This document shows positions 1 to 12,474 of a DNA stretch of 64,000 bases, piece after piece (within the stretch, counting starts at the first letter, position 1; every line of letters starts with the position of its first letter). Location of the stretch: positions 49,655,030 to 49,719,029 of the forward strand of contig CM022302.1 in NCBI GenBank assembly GCA_011799875.1. The letters run 5' to 3'. Below the pieces are notes generated by a model. The model was not told the origin of the DNA. It saw nothing but the letters and a program-made list of their open reading frames with translations, and ran no database searches. Made by a program: the position numbers and the translations under genes. This DNA is from Thinopyrum elongatum (Eukaryota > Streptophyta > Magnoliopsida > Poales > Poaceae).

Positions 1-524
1 CAGACCCGAGTAAGTAGGTTGTTTGCGTATGGGAGTAAAGAGGACTTGATACTTTAATGCTATGGTTGGGTTTTACCTTAATGATCTTTAGTAGTTGCGG
101 ATGCTTGCTAGAGTTCCTATCATAACTGCATATGATCCAAGTAGAGAAAGTATGTTAGCTTATGCCTCTCCGTCATATAAAATTGCAATAATGATTACCG
201 GTCTAGTTATCGATTACCTAGGGACAAATAACTTTCTTGTGACAAAAAGCTCTCTACTAAAACTAACTTAGTTGTTTCTTTGTCTAAATAGCCCCTAGCT
301 TTTATTTACGTGTTCTTTATTATGTTGCAAACTTATCACACCTACAAAGTACTTCTAGTTTCATACATGTTCTAGGTAAAGCAAACGTAAAGTGTGCATA
401 GAGTTGTATCGGTGGTCGATAAAACTTGAGGGAATATTTGTTCTACCTTTAGCTCCTCGTTGCGTTCGACACTCTTACTTATCGAAAGAGGCTACAACTG
501 ATCCCCTATACTTGTGGGTTATCA
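1..524 (+). repeat. 5' LTR of element 1, last 524 bases
   Basis: This stretch matches the 3' LTR of the same element, which is found in two pieces (the part ending at 7775 and 19795-20250). It ends in GGGTTATCA directly before the spacer and PBS. The start of the LTR lies outside the window, so the element's own target duplication cannot be checked. Confidence 0.88.
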
Positions 525-535
525 AGACCTTTTTC

Positions 536-553
536 TGGCGCCGTTGCCGGGGA
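536..553 (+). other. Primer-binding site of element 1 (tRNA-Asp type)
   Basis: The 18-mer TGGCGCCGTTGCCGGGGA lies 11 bases after the LTR end. It is complementary to the 3' end of plant tRNA-Asp including CCA, the primer used by Athila-lineage Gypsy elements. The same site recurs on the minus strand at 18248-18265, 30592-30609 and 61047-61064. Confidence 0.88.
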
Positions 554-648
554 GCAATAGCGTGGGGTGAATATTCTCGTGTGTGCTTGTTTGCTTTATC
601 ACTAAGTAGATTTTATTTGCTGTTCTAAGTTGTTCTCTATCTTTAGTT

Positions 649-1998
649 ATGGATATGGAACATGAAATACCATAAAAATTAGGTGTACTTGCTACTTATG
701 GAGATGGGGAACCTCCGAAAACCCTCGATGCTTGCTATGTGGAAAATATTAAACACTACTTTGATAATCCTCAAAAAACCCCGTTCAACTTGATAATGGG
801 AGACACGTTGGATCAACGTGAATACTTTAGGGATTATCACTTGACTCTAAAAGGGAAACACTTATGGGACCAATTTCATATGTTGCATTGGTATGCTTGG
901 AATTTATTCCGGAGATATGATTATACTTGTTGCTCTAGGATGAAGGCTCCACACCTTCCTTTTTCATGCAAATTTAATGATAATAAAACCTTGGCTTCTT
1001 ATGCTAATGGTATATATGATTACTATGATGTGGAACGAATAGAAGAATACGTTGCTTTTAAGGGTGCTTATGAAATTGAATCTTTGTTTGAAAAGTGTGA
1101 AAATCTTGATGATGCTGTTTACAGACCTGAAAATTATGCTATACTTAAATATTGCTATGATAATTATGAATATAATGCCGATATTAATGATTTTATTGAG
1201 AGAGTCTCCGCTGCCCAAGAAGAGACTAATATTCTGCAGGAATCGATGGAAGAAGAAATTGATGACATTGTGAGCTCATTGGATGACAAAGATGAGGAGG
1301 AGAGCAAAGAACAAAAGGAGGAAGAGCGAATTGATCACCCGTGCCCACCTTCTAATGAGTGTAACTCTTTATCCCATACATTGTTTAATTTCCCTTCGTG
1401 CTTACCAAAGGATGAATGCTATGATGATTGCTATGATCCCTTGGATTCGTTTGAAATATCCCTTTTTGATGAAATTGATGCTTGCTATGCTTGTGGCCAT
1501 GATGCCAATATGAATTATGCTTATGGAGATGAACTTGCTGTAGTTCCTTATGTTAAGAATGAAATAGTTACTATTGCACCCACACATGATAGTCCTATTA
1601 TCTTTTTGAATTCTCCCAACTACACTATATCGGAGAAGTTTGCGCTTATTAAGGATTATATTGATGGGTTGCATTTTACCATTCCACATGATGATTTTGA
1701 TAGATATAATATGCATGTGCTTGCTGCTCCTACTTGCAATTATTATGAGCGAGGAACTACATCTCCGCCTCTCTATGTTTCCAATACGATAAAATTGCAA
1801 GAAACTGTTTATGCTATGTATCGGCCTTTACTCTGTGTGCATGAATTGTTCTTTTATGACATGCCGATGCATAGGAAGAGAGTTAGACTTCATTTTTGCA
1901 TGATATATGTTACTTTTTGCTCACTACTAAATCACAAATCATTGTTAATTAAAATTGGCTTTGATATACCTTGGGATCCGGGTGGATCCATTACTTGA
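649..1998 (+). pseudogene. Orphan ORF of element 1 (449 codons, function unknown, one early stop)
   Basis: From ATG 649 the frame is open to the stop at 1998 except for TAA at 673-675 (codon 9); the longest uninterrupted stretch starts at 739. The protein is rich in Tyr, Cys, Asp and Glu. It has an acidic Glu/Lys-rich centre (codons about 195-225), a Cys/Tyr/Asp-rich stretch after it, and Trp/His/Tyr-rich N-terminal segments. I see no gag zinc knuckle, protease DTG/DSG motif or RT motif, and I do not recognise a domain. It is the only coding region of this element, placed where gag would be. ORFs of this kind occur in non-autonomous Triticeae Gypsy elements (from memory, not searched). Retention of about 440 codons with one stop argues for past selection. 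Confidence 0.6.
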
Positions 1999-3790
1999 GC
2001 ACTATATGCCTAGCTTAATGGCTTTAAAGAAAGCGCTGCCAGGGAGACAACCCAGAAGTTTTAGAGAGTCATTTATTTCTGTTGATTGCTTTTATAAAGT
2101 TTAAAAACAAAAAAATATAGAGGGGAACCTAAAACTTTTCAAAAATAAAAGCGAAACTGAGAAAGACGAGCATTGTTAAAGTGGGAGCTAGCTTTGAACT
2201 TTGTTCATGCCCATGGAAACTTTGTGAACCTTAATTACAGAAACTTTTCAACAAAAATAATTATCCCCTTGTACAAATCCATTTTATTATAAAAATAATG
2301 TGCCAAGATTTGCCTTTAGGATGATTTGATTGCTTGTTTGGTATGTGCAGTGCAAAAACAGAAACTTTGGCTGTAGTGCGTGAATTTACATTTTTTACTG
2401 GAAAGTAAAAAACTTCTGAAACATTTTGCACAGTATTTCTATACAATTTTTTTATTTTTTCCTAATGTTTCAGAATTTTTAGAGTTACAGAAGTATGGTA
2501 GATGTTCAGATTGCTACAGACTGTCCTGTTTAATACAGATTCTGTTTTTGATGCATTGTTTTGCTAGTTTTGATGAAACTACCGATTGTATCGGTGGTAT
2601 AAGCCATGGAAAAGTTATATTAGAGTAGCTACAATTTCAAAAATAAAATTTGAATGGGTTTTCAATAGTACTTGAAGTGGTGATTTGCTTTATTATACTA
2701 ACGGATCTCACGAGGGTTTTGTTAAGTTTTGTATGATTCAAGTTTTCAAGTTTTGGGTGAGATCACAATGGATGAAGGAATAAGGAGTGGCAAGAGCCTA
2801 AGCTTGGGGATGCCCTATGCACCCCAAGGTAATATTCAAGGACTCCCAAGCAACTAAGCTTGGGGATGCCCCGGAAGGCATCCCCTCTTTCTTCTAACGA
2901 TCATCGGTAATTTTACTTGGAGCTGCCTTTTATTTTTTTCTTTTAGTAATGCACCATGCTGGTATGAGATAGTCCTTGGTTGATTTATAGAATGCTCTTT
3001 GCACTTCACTTATATCTTTTGAGTATGGCTTTATAGAATGCTTCATGTGCTTCACTTATATCATTTGAAGTTTGGCTTGCCTGTTTCTCTACACATAAAA
3101 AAACCGCCATTTGTAGAATGCTCTTTTGCTTCACATATATTTGTTAGAGCGTGGGCATATCTTTTGTAGAAAGAATTAAACTCTCATGCTTCACTTATAT
3201 CTATTTAGAGAGTCAACAGGAATTGGTCATTCACATGGTTAGTCATTAAATCCTACATAAAACTTGGAGATCACTGAATATGATATGTTTGATTCCTTGC
3301 AATAGTTTTACGATATAAAGATGATGATATTAGAGTCATGCTAGTGAGTAGTTGTGGATTGGTAGAAATACTTGTGTTAAGGTTTGTGATTCCCGAAGCA
3401 TGCACGTATGATGAACCGTTATGTGATGAAGTCGGAGCATGATTTATTTTTTGATTGTCTTCCTTATGAGTGGCGGTCGGGGACGAGCGATGGTCTTTTC
3501 CTACCTATCTATCCCCTAGAAGCATGCGTATTAGTACTTTGTTTCAATGGCTAATAAAATTTTGCAATAAGTATGTGAGTTATTTATGACTAATGTTGAG
3601 TCCATGGATTATACGCACTCTCACCCTTCCATCATTGCTAGCCTCTTCGGTACCGTGCATTGCCCTTTCTCACCTCCAGAGTCGGTGCAAACTTCGCCGG
3701 TGCATCCAAACCCCGTGATATGATATGCTCTATCACACATAAGCCTCCTTATATCTTCCTCAAAACAGCCACCATACCTACCTATCATGG
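1999..3790 (+). other. Non-coding internal region of element 1, first part
   Basis: No gene seen. Just after the ORF comes a purine-rich GGGAGACAACCC motif (2041-2053), then AT-rich sequence. Around 2800-2890 the phrase AGCTTGGGGATGCCC occurs twice, resembling the sequence that precedes the 3' LTR of this element group. From 2970 to 3210 a CTTCACTTATATCT-like motif recurs about four times, each close to TAGAATGCT or TAGA, as a degenerate repeat. The region ends at the solo-LTR insertion (target duplication CATGG at 3786-3790). Confidence 0.6.
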
Positions 3791-5498
3791 TGTTCGGGAA
3801 CGTAGTATTTCAAAAAAATTCCTACGATCACGCAAGATCTATCTAGGAGAAGCATAGCAACAAGCAGGGAGAGTGTGTCTACGTACCCTCGTAGACCGAA
3901 AGCAGAAGCGTTTAGTAACGCGGTTGATGTAGTCGAACGTCTTCGCGATCCAACCGATCAAGTACCGAACGCACGGCACCTCCACGATCTGCACACGTTC
4001 AGCTCGGTGACGTCCCTCGTACTCTTGATCCAGCTGAGGCCGAGGGAGAGTTTCGTCAGCACGACGGCGTGGTGACGGTGATGATGAAGTTACCGACGCA
4101 GGGCTTCGCCTAAGCACTACGACAATATGACCGAGGTGGAAATCTGTGGAGGGGGGCACCGCACATGGTTAAACAATCAACTTGTGTGTTCTAGGGTGCC
4201 CCCCTCCCCACGTATATAAAGGAGGGAGGAAGGAGGTGGCCGGCCTAAGGGGGAGGCGCACCAAGGGGGGGGGGAGTCCTACTTGGACTCCAAGTCCTAG
4301 TAGGATTCCACCAAGAGGAGAGGGGAAAAGAGGGGGGCCGTGCCCCCAACCCCTTGTCCAATTTCGACTGGGCTTGGGGGGGCGCGCGCCACCTCCAGGC
4401 TGCTGCCTCCTATTTCCCGTATGGCCCAATAAGGCCCATTACTTCTCCCGGTGAATTCCCGTAACTCCCCGGTACTCCGAAAAATACCCGAATCACTCGG
4501 AACCTTTCCGATGTCCGAATATAGCCTTCCAATATATGAATCTTTACCTCTCAACCATTTCGAGACTCCTCGTCGTGTCCCCGATCTCATCCGGGACTCC
4601 GAACAACCTTCGGTTATCAAATCACGTAACTCATAATACAAATCGTCATCGAACGTTAAGCGTGCAGACCCTACGGGTTCGAGAACTATGTAGACATGAC
4701 CGAGACACGTCTCCGGTCAATAACCAATAGTGGAACCTGGATGCTCATATTGGCTCCTACATATTCTACGAAGATCTTTATCGGTCAAACCGCATAACAA
4801 TATACGTTGTTCCCTTTGTCATCGTTATGTTACTTGCCCGAGATTCGATCGTCGGTATCATCATACCTAGTTCAATCTCGTTACGGGCAAGTCTCTTTAC
4901 TCGTTCCGTAGTGCATCATCCCGTAACTAACTCATTAGTCACATTGCTTGCAAGGCTTCATATGATGTGCATTACCGAGAGGGCCAAGAGATACCTCTCC
5001 GATACTCGGAGTGACAAATCCTAATCTCGATCTATGCCAACCCAACAAACACCTTCGGAGACACCTGTAGAGCATCTTTATAATCACCCAGTTACGTTGT
5101 GATGTTTGATAGCACGCAAAGTGTTCCTCCGGTATTCGGGAGTTGCATAATCTCATAGTCAGAGGAATATGTATAAGTCATGAAGAAAGCTATAGCAATA
5201 AACTTAACGATCATTATGCTAAGCTAATGGATGGGTCTTGTCCATCACATCAATCTCCTAATGATGTGATCCCATTCATCAAATGACAACACATGTCTAT
5301 GGTCAGGAAACTTAACCATCTTTGATTAACGAGCTAGTCAAGTAGAGGCATACTAGGGACACTTTGTTTTATCTATGTATTCACACATGTATTAAGTTTC
5401 CGGTTAATACAATTCTAGCATGAATAATAAACATTTATCACGATATAAGGAAATATAAATAACAACTTTATTATTGCCTCTAGGGCATATTTCCTTCA
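3791..5498 (-). mobile_element. Solo LTR of an Angela/BARE1-like Copia element
   Basis: On the minus strand it runs TGAAGGAAATATGCCC...CCCGAACA, the usual Triticeae BARE1/Angela-group LTR ends with TG...CA. It is 1708 bp long. Target duplication CATGG is exact at 3786-3790 and 5499-5503, and the host sequence rejoins cleanly across it. No internal coding remains, so this is the product of LTR-LTR recombination. It carries an unstable poly-G tract (near 4265-4275). The same family occurs at 15224-16957. Confidence 0.92.
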
Positions 5499-6714
5499 CA
5501 TGGCATTTCCATAGCCATTCCGAGATATATTGCCATGCAACTTCCATCATCATCATATACATGACTTGAGCATTCATTGTCATATTGCTTTGCATGATCG
5601 TAAGATAGCTAGCACGATATTTTCATGGCTTGTCCATTTTTTGATATCTTTGCTATGCTAGATCATTGCACATCCTGGTACACTGCCAGAGGCATTCATA
5701 TAGAGTCATATTGTTCTAGATATCGAGTTGTAATATTGAGTTATAAGTAAATAAAAGTGTGATGATCATCATTATTAAAGCATTGTCCCAGTGAGGAAAC
5801 GATGATGGAGACTATGATTCCCCCACAAGTCGGGATGAGACTCCATACGAAAAAAAATAAAAAATAAAAAAGAGGCAAAAAAAAGAGAGTGCCAAAAAAA
5901 ACAAAAAAAATGAGAAAAAAATAGAGAAGGGGCAATGCTACTATCCTTTTACCACACTTGTGCTTCAGAGTAGCACCATGTTCTTCATATAGAGAGTCTC
6001 TTGAGTTATCACTTTCATATACTAGTGGGAATTTTCATTATATAACTTTGCTTGTATATTGCGATGATGGGCTTCCTCAAATGCCCGAGGTCTTCATGAG
6101 CAAGCAAGTTGGATGCACACCCACTTAGTTTTCAGTTTGATCTTTCATACACTTATAGCTCTTAGTGCATCTGTTGCATGGCAATCCCTACTCCTCGCAT
6201 TGACATCAATTGATGGGCATCTCCATAGCTCGTTGATTAGCCGCGTCGATGTGAGAGTTTCTTCCGTTTTGTCTTCTCCACACAACCTCCACCATCAAAT
6301 TCTATTCCACCTATAGTGCTATATCCATGGCTCACGCTCATGTATTACATGAAAGTAGAAAAGGCTTGAGAACATTAAAAGTATGAAACAATTGCTTGGC
6401 TTGTCATCGGGGTTGTGCATGATGAAATACTTTGTGTGATGAAGATGGAGCATAGCCAGACTATATGATTTTGTAGGGATAACTTTCTTTGGCCATATTA
6501 TTTTGAGAAGACATGATTGCTTTATTAGTATGCTTAAAGTATTATTGTCTTAATGTCAAATGATAGACTATTGCTTTGAATCACTCGTATCTTAATATTC
6601 ATGCCATGATTTGATTATGTGATCAAGATTATGTTAGGTAGCATTCCACATCAAAAATTATCTTTTTTATCATTTACCTACTCGAGGACGAGAAGGAATT
6701 AAGCATGGGGATGC
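5499..6714 (+). other. Non-coding internal region of element 1, second part, and polypurine tract
   Basis: No gene. A very A-rich stretch lies at 5850-5935 (runs of 6-8 A with G), followed by AT-rich sequence. The last bases (about 6682-6714: CTCGAGGACGAGAAGG, then AATTAAGCATGGGGATGC) match the conserved GAGGACAAGC...GGGGA sequence that ends in the polypurine tract of this group. The 3' LTR begins immediately after. Confidence 0.65.
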
Positions 6715-7775
6715 TGATACGTCTCCGTCGTATCTATAATTTTTTATTATTTCATGCCACTGTTTTACAACTTTCATATACTTTTGGCAACATTTTATAT
6801 CATTTTTTGGGACTAACATATTGATCCAGTGCCCAGTGCCAGTTCCTGTTTGTTGCATGTTTTTTATTTCACAGAAAATCCATATCAAACGGAGTCCAAA
6901 TGCAATAAAAACTTATGGAGGTTTTTTTTGGAATATATGTGAATTTTGGGAAGTGGAATCAACGCAAGGCGATGCCCGAGGGACCCACAAGCCCTTGAGG
7001 CGCGCCCCACTACCCACGGCGCGGCCAGGGGCTTGTGGCCACCCTGAAGGTCAGTTGTAGGTGTCAAGGAAGCTAATATCCGGATAAAAATTGTGTTAAA
7101 ATTTCAGCCCAATCGGAGTTACGGATCTCCGGGAATTTAAGAAACGGTGAAAGGCTAGAATCTGGGAACGCAGAAACACAAGGAAACAGAGAGAGTGATC
7201 CAATCTCGGAGGGGCTCCCGCCCCTCCGCCGCCATGGAGGCCATGGACCAGAGGGGAAACCCTTCTCCCATCTAGGGGGAAGGTCAAGGATAATAAGAAG
7301 GAGGGGGGCTCTCTCCCCCTCTCTCCCGGTGGCGCCGGAACGCCGCCGGGGCCATCACCGTGACGGCGATCTACACCAACAACTTCACCGCCGTCATCAC
7401 CAACTCTCTCCCCCTCTATGCAGCAGTGTAACACCCCTTATCCTCGCTGTAATCTCTACTTAAATATGGTGCTCAACGCTATATATTATTTCCCAATGAT
7501 GTATGGCTATCCTATGAAGTTTGAGTAGATCCGTTTTGTCCTATGGGTTAATTGATGATCGTGATTGGTTTGAGTTGTATGTTTTATTATTGGTGCTGTC
7601 CTATGGTGCTCTCCGTGTCGGGCAAGCATGAGGGATCCCCACTGTAGGGTTTGCAATATGTTCATGATTCGCTTATGGTGGGTGGCGTGACTGACAAAAG
7701 CACGGACCCGAGTAAGTAGGTTGTTTGCGTATGGGAGTAAAGAGGACTTGATACTTTAATGCTATGGTTGGGTTT
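6715..7775 (+). repeat. 3' LTR of element 1, first part
   Basis: Starts TGATACGTCTCCGTCG and runs until interrupted by element 2 at 7776; its remainder is 19800-20250. Together the pieces give about 1512 bp. It contains the GC-rich inverted repeat (6983-7040) shared with the other Athila-type LTRs here. The target copy GGTTT of element 2 is at 7771-7775. Confidence 0.88.
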
Positions 7776-9292
7776 TGATGACCCACAAGTATATGGGATC
7801 AATCATAGTCCTTTCGATAAGTAAGAGTGTCGAACCCAACGAGGAGCAGAAGGAAACGACAAGTTGTTTTCAGCAAGGTATTCTCTGCAAGCACTGAAAT
7901 TATAAGTAACGTGTAGTTTGATAGCAAGATAATTTGTAACGAGCAAGTAACGATAATGGTAACAAAAGTGCAGCAAGGTATCCCAATCGTTTTGTGGCAA
8001 AGGATAGGCCAAAACGGTCTCTTATGATAAGCAAAGCGTTCTTGAGGGTACACGGGAATTTCATCTAGTCACTTTCATCATGTTGATTTGATCTGTGTTC
8101 GCTACTTTGATAATTTGATATGTTGCTGGACCGGTGCTTAGGTGCTGTTCTTACTTGAACAAACCTCCTACTTATGATTAACCCCCTCGCAAGCATCTGC
8201 AACTACGAGAAAAGTATTAAGATAAAATTCACCATACCATTAAACTTTTGGATCCAAATCAGTCCCTTACGAAGTAGCGCATAAACTAGGGTTTAAGCTT
8301 CAGTCACTCTCGCAACCCATCATCTAATAACAACTCCGCAATGCATTCCCTTAGGCCCTAATAAGGTGAAGTGCCATGTAGTCAACGTTCACAGGACACC
8401 ACTAAGGGAATCACAACATACATACCATCAAAATATCGAACACATATCAAGTTCACATGATTACTTGCAACAAGATTTCTCCCGTGACCTCAAGAACAAA
8501 AGTAACTACTCACAAATGTTAATCGTGCTCAAGATCAGAGGGGTATTAAATAGCATAATGGATCTGAACATATAATCTTCCACCAAATAAACCATATAGT
8601 AATCAACTACAAGATGTAATCAACACTACTAGTCACCCACAACCACCAATCTAAGGTTCCGGTACAAAGATTGAACACAAGAGATGAACTAGGGTTTGAG
8701 AGGAGATGGTGCTGTTGAAGATGTTGATGGAGATTGCCCTCCCCAAGATGGGAGAGTTGTTGGTGATGATGATGACGATGATTTCCCACTCCGGGAGGGA
8801 AGTTCCCCCGGCGGAATCGCTCCACCGGAGGGCAAAAGTGCTCCTGCCCAAGTTCCGCCTCGAGACGGCGGTGCTTCGTCTCGAAAGTCCTCCCCTTATT
8901 TTTTCTAGGTCAAAATGACTTATATAACAGAAGAGGGGCACCGGAGGTGGGCCGAGGAGGGCACAATCCACTAGGGCGCGCCTGGGCTCCCTGGCGCGCC
9001 CAGGTGGGTTGTGCCCACCTGGTGGGCCCCCTCTGGTAGTTATTTGCTCCAATAATTCTTATATATTCCATAAAAAATCTCCGTGAAGTTTCAGCTCATT
9101 TGGAGTTCTGCAGAATAGGTGGCCTGACATAGCTTTTTCAGGTCCAGAATTCCAGCTGCCGGTATTCTCCCTCCTTGAGTGAACCTTGCATATTATGAGA
9201 GAAAAGGCGTTAGAATTACTCCAAAAAGCATTATTATACATAAAAACAATATAAATAAAAGGAGGAAAACATGATGCAAAATGGACGTATCA
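7776..9292 (-). repeat. 3' LTR of element 2
   Basis: On the minus strand it begins TGATACGTCCATTTTGC and ends TGTGGGTCATCA. It differs from the 5' LTR at about six of the first 100 plus-strand bases and less elsewhere, by eye. A TATATAAG box lies on the minus strand at 8919-8926, about 35 bases downstream of the GC-rich inverted repeat (8962-9013), and is the probable core promoter. Confidence 0.9.
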
Positions 9293-10863
9293 ACTCCCCC
9301 AAGCTTAGACCTCGCTTGTCCTCAAGCGAAAACCGAAATCGAAAAACATGTCCACATGCTTAGAGAGAGAGGTGTCGATAAAAACAAAATACGGACATAG
9401 AAGCATCATGTATATTATTATAACAGCAACAAACTTTATCATAAAACTTTTATCACATAACTTTTATCATAGACTTCTCATGAATAAGTAACAATTCATC
9501 ACAACATTGAAGTATAAAGCATAAACTCTATTGAAAACTAAAAAACTATGTTCTTAGTCAACTTTGCAACTACAATTCATCATCTTTTCAGGAAGGGTCA
9601 CGTATCGGAGCCTTTTGGCAAGTCCGCATACTCAACCATCATATAGTCTTCTATGATTGCTAACACTAACCTCATACACATGAGCAAAAAGTTTCAACCG
9701 TACACATAGAAATATAGGGGCTTATAGTTTCGCCTCCCAATGTATTCACCTCAACGGTGATTTCAACAATAATAACTCATGCCCACCCATATCCAACTGG
9801 ATATACATGCCTAGATCTTTCCTCACCACATGGTGCTTGCCAAAAGAAAAAATAAAAAGGAATAGAGAGAAATACTTTGACTCTTGCATAAAAGTAAATA
9901 CATAAAAGTAAATTATAGGCCCTTCGCAGAGGGAAGCAGAGGTTGCCATGCGCTTTTTGGTTGTATGTGCAATCTCTTAGTGCAAAAGAACGTCACGTTA
10001 TATTGCCCCTTATGATAGCAACCTTTATTATGCAGTCTGTCGCTTTTATTCTTTGCCATCACAAGTTCGTACAACACTCAATTTTCTCTTACACTAAATG
10101 ATCTAACACATTTAGAAGCAATTTTTATTGCCTTATTGCACCGATGACAACTTACTTGAAGGATCTTGCTCAATCCATAGGTAGGTATAGTGGACTCTCA
10201 AAACAAGATTTGGGTTGAGGGTTTTGGATGCACAAGTAGTATCTATACTTAGTGCGGAATTTTTGGCTAGCAAAGATGGGGGCAAGCACCACATGTTAAA
10301 GGATCTATGACAATATAACTTCTATGTGAATATGAACAAACATAAATCATTACGTTGTCTTCCTTGTCCAACGTCAACAATTTTGGCATATAATATTTTG
10401 ATGGGGGCTCACAATCATAAAAGATGTCCAAGATAGTGTATTTGCATGTGAATCTTCTCTTCCCTTATTAATTATTTAATGAATTGCATCATTGACCAAT
10501 GCTATGTTTGTAAATCTCCAATAAAATTTTCTACTTATACTCTTCCTTATGTGATGTCATTACTTACCATAAGATTAGCATATGATCTTTTTCATTTATT
10601 TCCTTTCTTTTTATTGAACATGAAAGTAAAGAAAACAAAACTCAAACTAAACTTTATTATATATCTCGCACACGATTAAAAGGATAGATCACTAAGCAAA
10701 CACTTGAAAAGAAAGGATCGAACTAAACTTTTATTCAACTAAATTGAAAGATAACTAAGGATCGAACTAAGATAAGTAAAGGCAAAAGATAGTGGTGGTG
10801 ATACGATACCGGGGCACCTCCCCAAGCTTGGCACAAGCCAAGGGGAGTGCCCATACCCGATAC
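9293..10863 (-). other. 3' non-coding region and polypurine tract of element 2
   Basis: Directly next to the LTR the minus strand reads CTAAGCTTGGGGGAGT (9293-9308), the polypurine tract, preceded by GAGGACAAGCGAGG. The rest is AT-rich without a gene. At 9919-9938 it holds the CCCTTCGCAGAGGGAAGCAG motif, also found at the equivalent place in element 4 (48698-48717), so this is a conserved non-coding part of the lineage. Confidence 0.75.
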
Positions 10864-11384
10864 TCAAGGCTCCTTTGGTGATGAAGAAGGAGGTGGTGAT
10901 GAAGTGGTAGCGATCGGATCTTCAGGTTTCCATGGCAGAGGCTCACCATCATAAGAGGAGGAATGAGTCTCGCTGGTCCTACAACTGGCAGCCAAACTCA
11001 CACCTTTAAACCTTGCCTCATATTCAAATACTTGGTTTTGGAGATCGTAGATCTGGCTTTGGAGAAAGTTGATTTGCTCGTTGAAGGTGAAGACGATGTC
11101 CTTCATGGATTTGCCATCCACCTTGAGATCATGGGTATAGTCCGCAATCATGAGGTGATTGGCGTTGAGTCCACATTCCACATCCCATTGCACTTGAAGA
11201 CCTCCTGCTCCATAGCTTCGACCCTGGCATCCACTGTCCCCATCCCTTTGGGGCCCTGGACATCGCGGATGTGGAGCACCCCCTCACACATCTCGATGGC
11301 TTGAGGGTGCTGCATCACCTCCCGCAAGTATGGGTTGATGACGTTCTCGGAAAACTTGTCCTTGGAGGAGCTTGAAGCGGCCAT
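10864..11384 (-). pseudogene. Downstream ORF of element 2 (Athila env-position ORF), frameshifted
   Basis: ATG at 11384 opens a frame that continues to 10864 after a shift near 11190. The ~170-residue product starts with a Ser-rich segment (MAASSSSKDKF). It has a central segment of alternating hydrophobic residues and Gln/Asn likely to form a coiled coil (NEQINFLQSQIYDLQNQVFE) and a Pro/Ser-rich tail. It lies between integrase and the 3' LTR, where Athila elements carry an env-like ORF. I see no signal peptide, membrane anchor or cleavage site, so an envelope role is not supported. Upstream are a T/A-rich TATA-like site (about 11467-11474) and a copy of the LTR inverted repeat (11541-11590). 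Confidence 0.55.
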
Positions 11385-11770
11385 GGTGAATTGGATCTGT
11401 CAGAAAACAGCAGGAAAAGAAAACAGAAGATTTCTCCGTGATACGGTGGTGAATAGGTTCGGGGGGTATATAAAGATTTTTTATCTTGGGAAACAAGAAA
11501 ATGGGAGAAAAACGGAGTCCGGAAGGTACCCGAGGTGGGGACAACCCACCTGGGTGCGCCTGGCAAGCCAGGCGCGCCTTGGTGTCTTGTGCCGACCAGG
11601 GTTGCATTCCTGGTTGTTTCTTATTTTCCTAATTTTTCATATATTCCAAAACTGACAGAAAATATTTTTGCGGATTTTTCAGAGTCCGTTTACTTACCGT
11701 ATCATGTACCTCCTCTTTTTTCACGATTCTAGAGTGTTTCGGAAGGTTTCTTTTCTGTGTTCTTCCGGTG

Positions 11771-12474
11771 TCATAGTTTGGATAATATTGCTTTCAACAT
11801 TAATGGCGTACCTGAGATATAATGTTTAATTCTTTGCCCATTGACAACCATTGAGTTAGTACCTTTGGCATTATTTATTTTTATGGCTCCAGATCGATAA
11901 ACCTCCTTGATAACATAAGGTCCTTCCCATTTGGAGAGAAGTTTTCCTACAAAAAATCTGAAACGAGAGTTGTACAAAAGAACATATTCTCCAACTTTGA
12001 ACTCACGCTCTTGGATTCTTTTATCATGCCATCTTTTGACTTTTTCCTTAAATAACTTGGCATTTTCATAAGCTTGGGTTCTCCATTCATCTAGTGAGCT
12101 AATATCAAATAACCTCTTTTCACTGGCAAGTTTGAAATCATAGTTGACTTCTTTAATTGCCCAATATGCTTTATGTTCTAACTCAAGAGGCAAATGACAA
12201 GGTTTTCCATAAACCATTTTGTAAGGAGACATACCCATGAGATTTTTATATGCTGTTCTGTAAGCCCAAAGTGCATCGTCTAATTTCTTAGACCAATTCT
12301 TTCGGGACCTATTGATAGTTTTTGTAAAATTAATTTTATTTATCTATTGCTAAGTTCAATTTGACCACTAGACTGAGGATGATAGGGGAATGCAATTATA
12401 TGGTTAACATCATACTTAGCAAGCATTTTACGAAAAGCACCATGAATAAAATGTGAACCACCATCAGTCATTAA
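11771..12474 (-). pseudogene. Integrase core end and C-terminus of element 2, broken
   Basis: After the stop at 12475 the same frame continues with TDGGSHF (the second catalytic Asp region) and ends at another stop at 12340-12342. A frameshift follows before 12238. The open part 12238-11771 encodes MGMSPYKMVYGK and then an integrase C-terminal region of the GEYVLLYNSR...KWEGPYVI type, typical of Gypsy integrases. The breaks exclude a working integrase. Confidence 0.85.

Noticed and set aside
964..1800. Minus-strand and second-frame ORFs over the element 1 ORF
   Set aside because: They are shadows of the plus-strand frame; low-complexity Ile/Met-rich translations with no domain.
3839..4641. 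Several 60-115-codon ORFs in and around the first solo LTR
   Set aside because: They lie inside an LTR with exact TSDs, and the same frames recur in the second solo LTR; composition artefacts of GC-rich LTR sequence.
10864..11384. True viral-type envelope gene in element 2
   Set aside because: No signal peptide, transmembrane segment or cleavage site; only its position matches Athila env-like ORFs.
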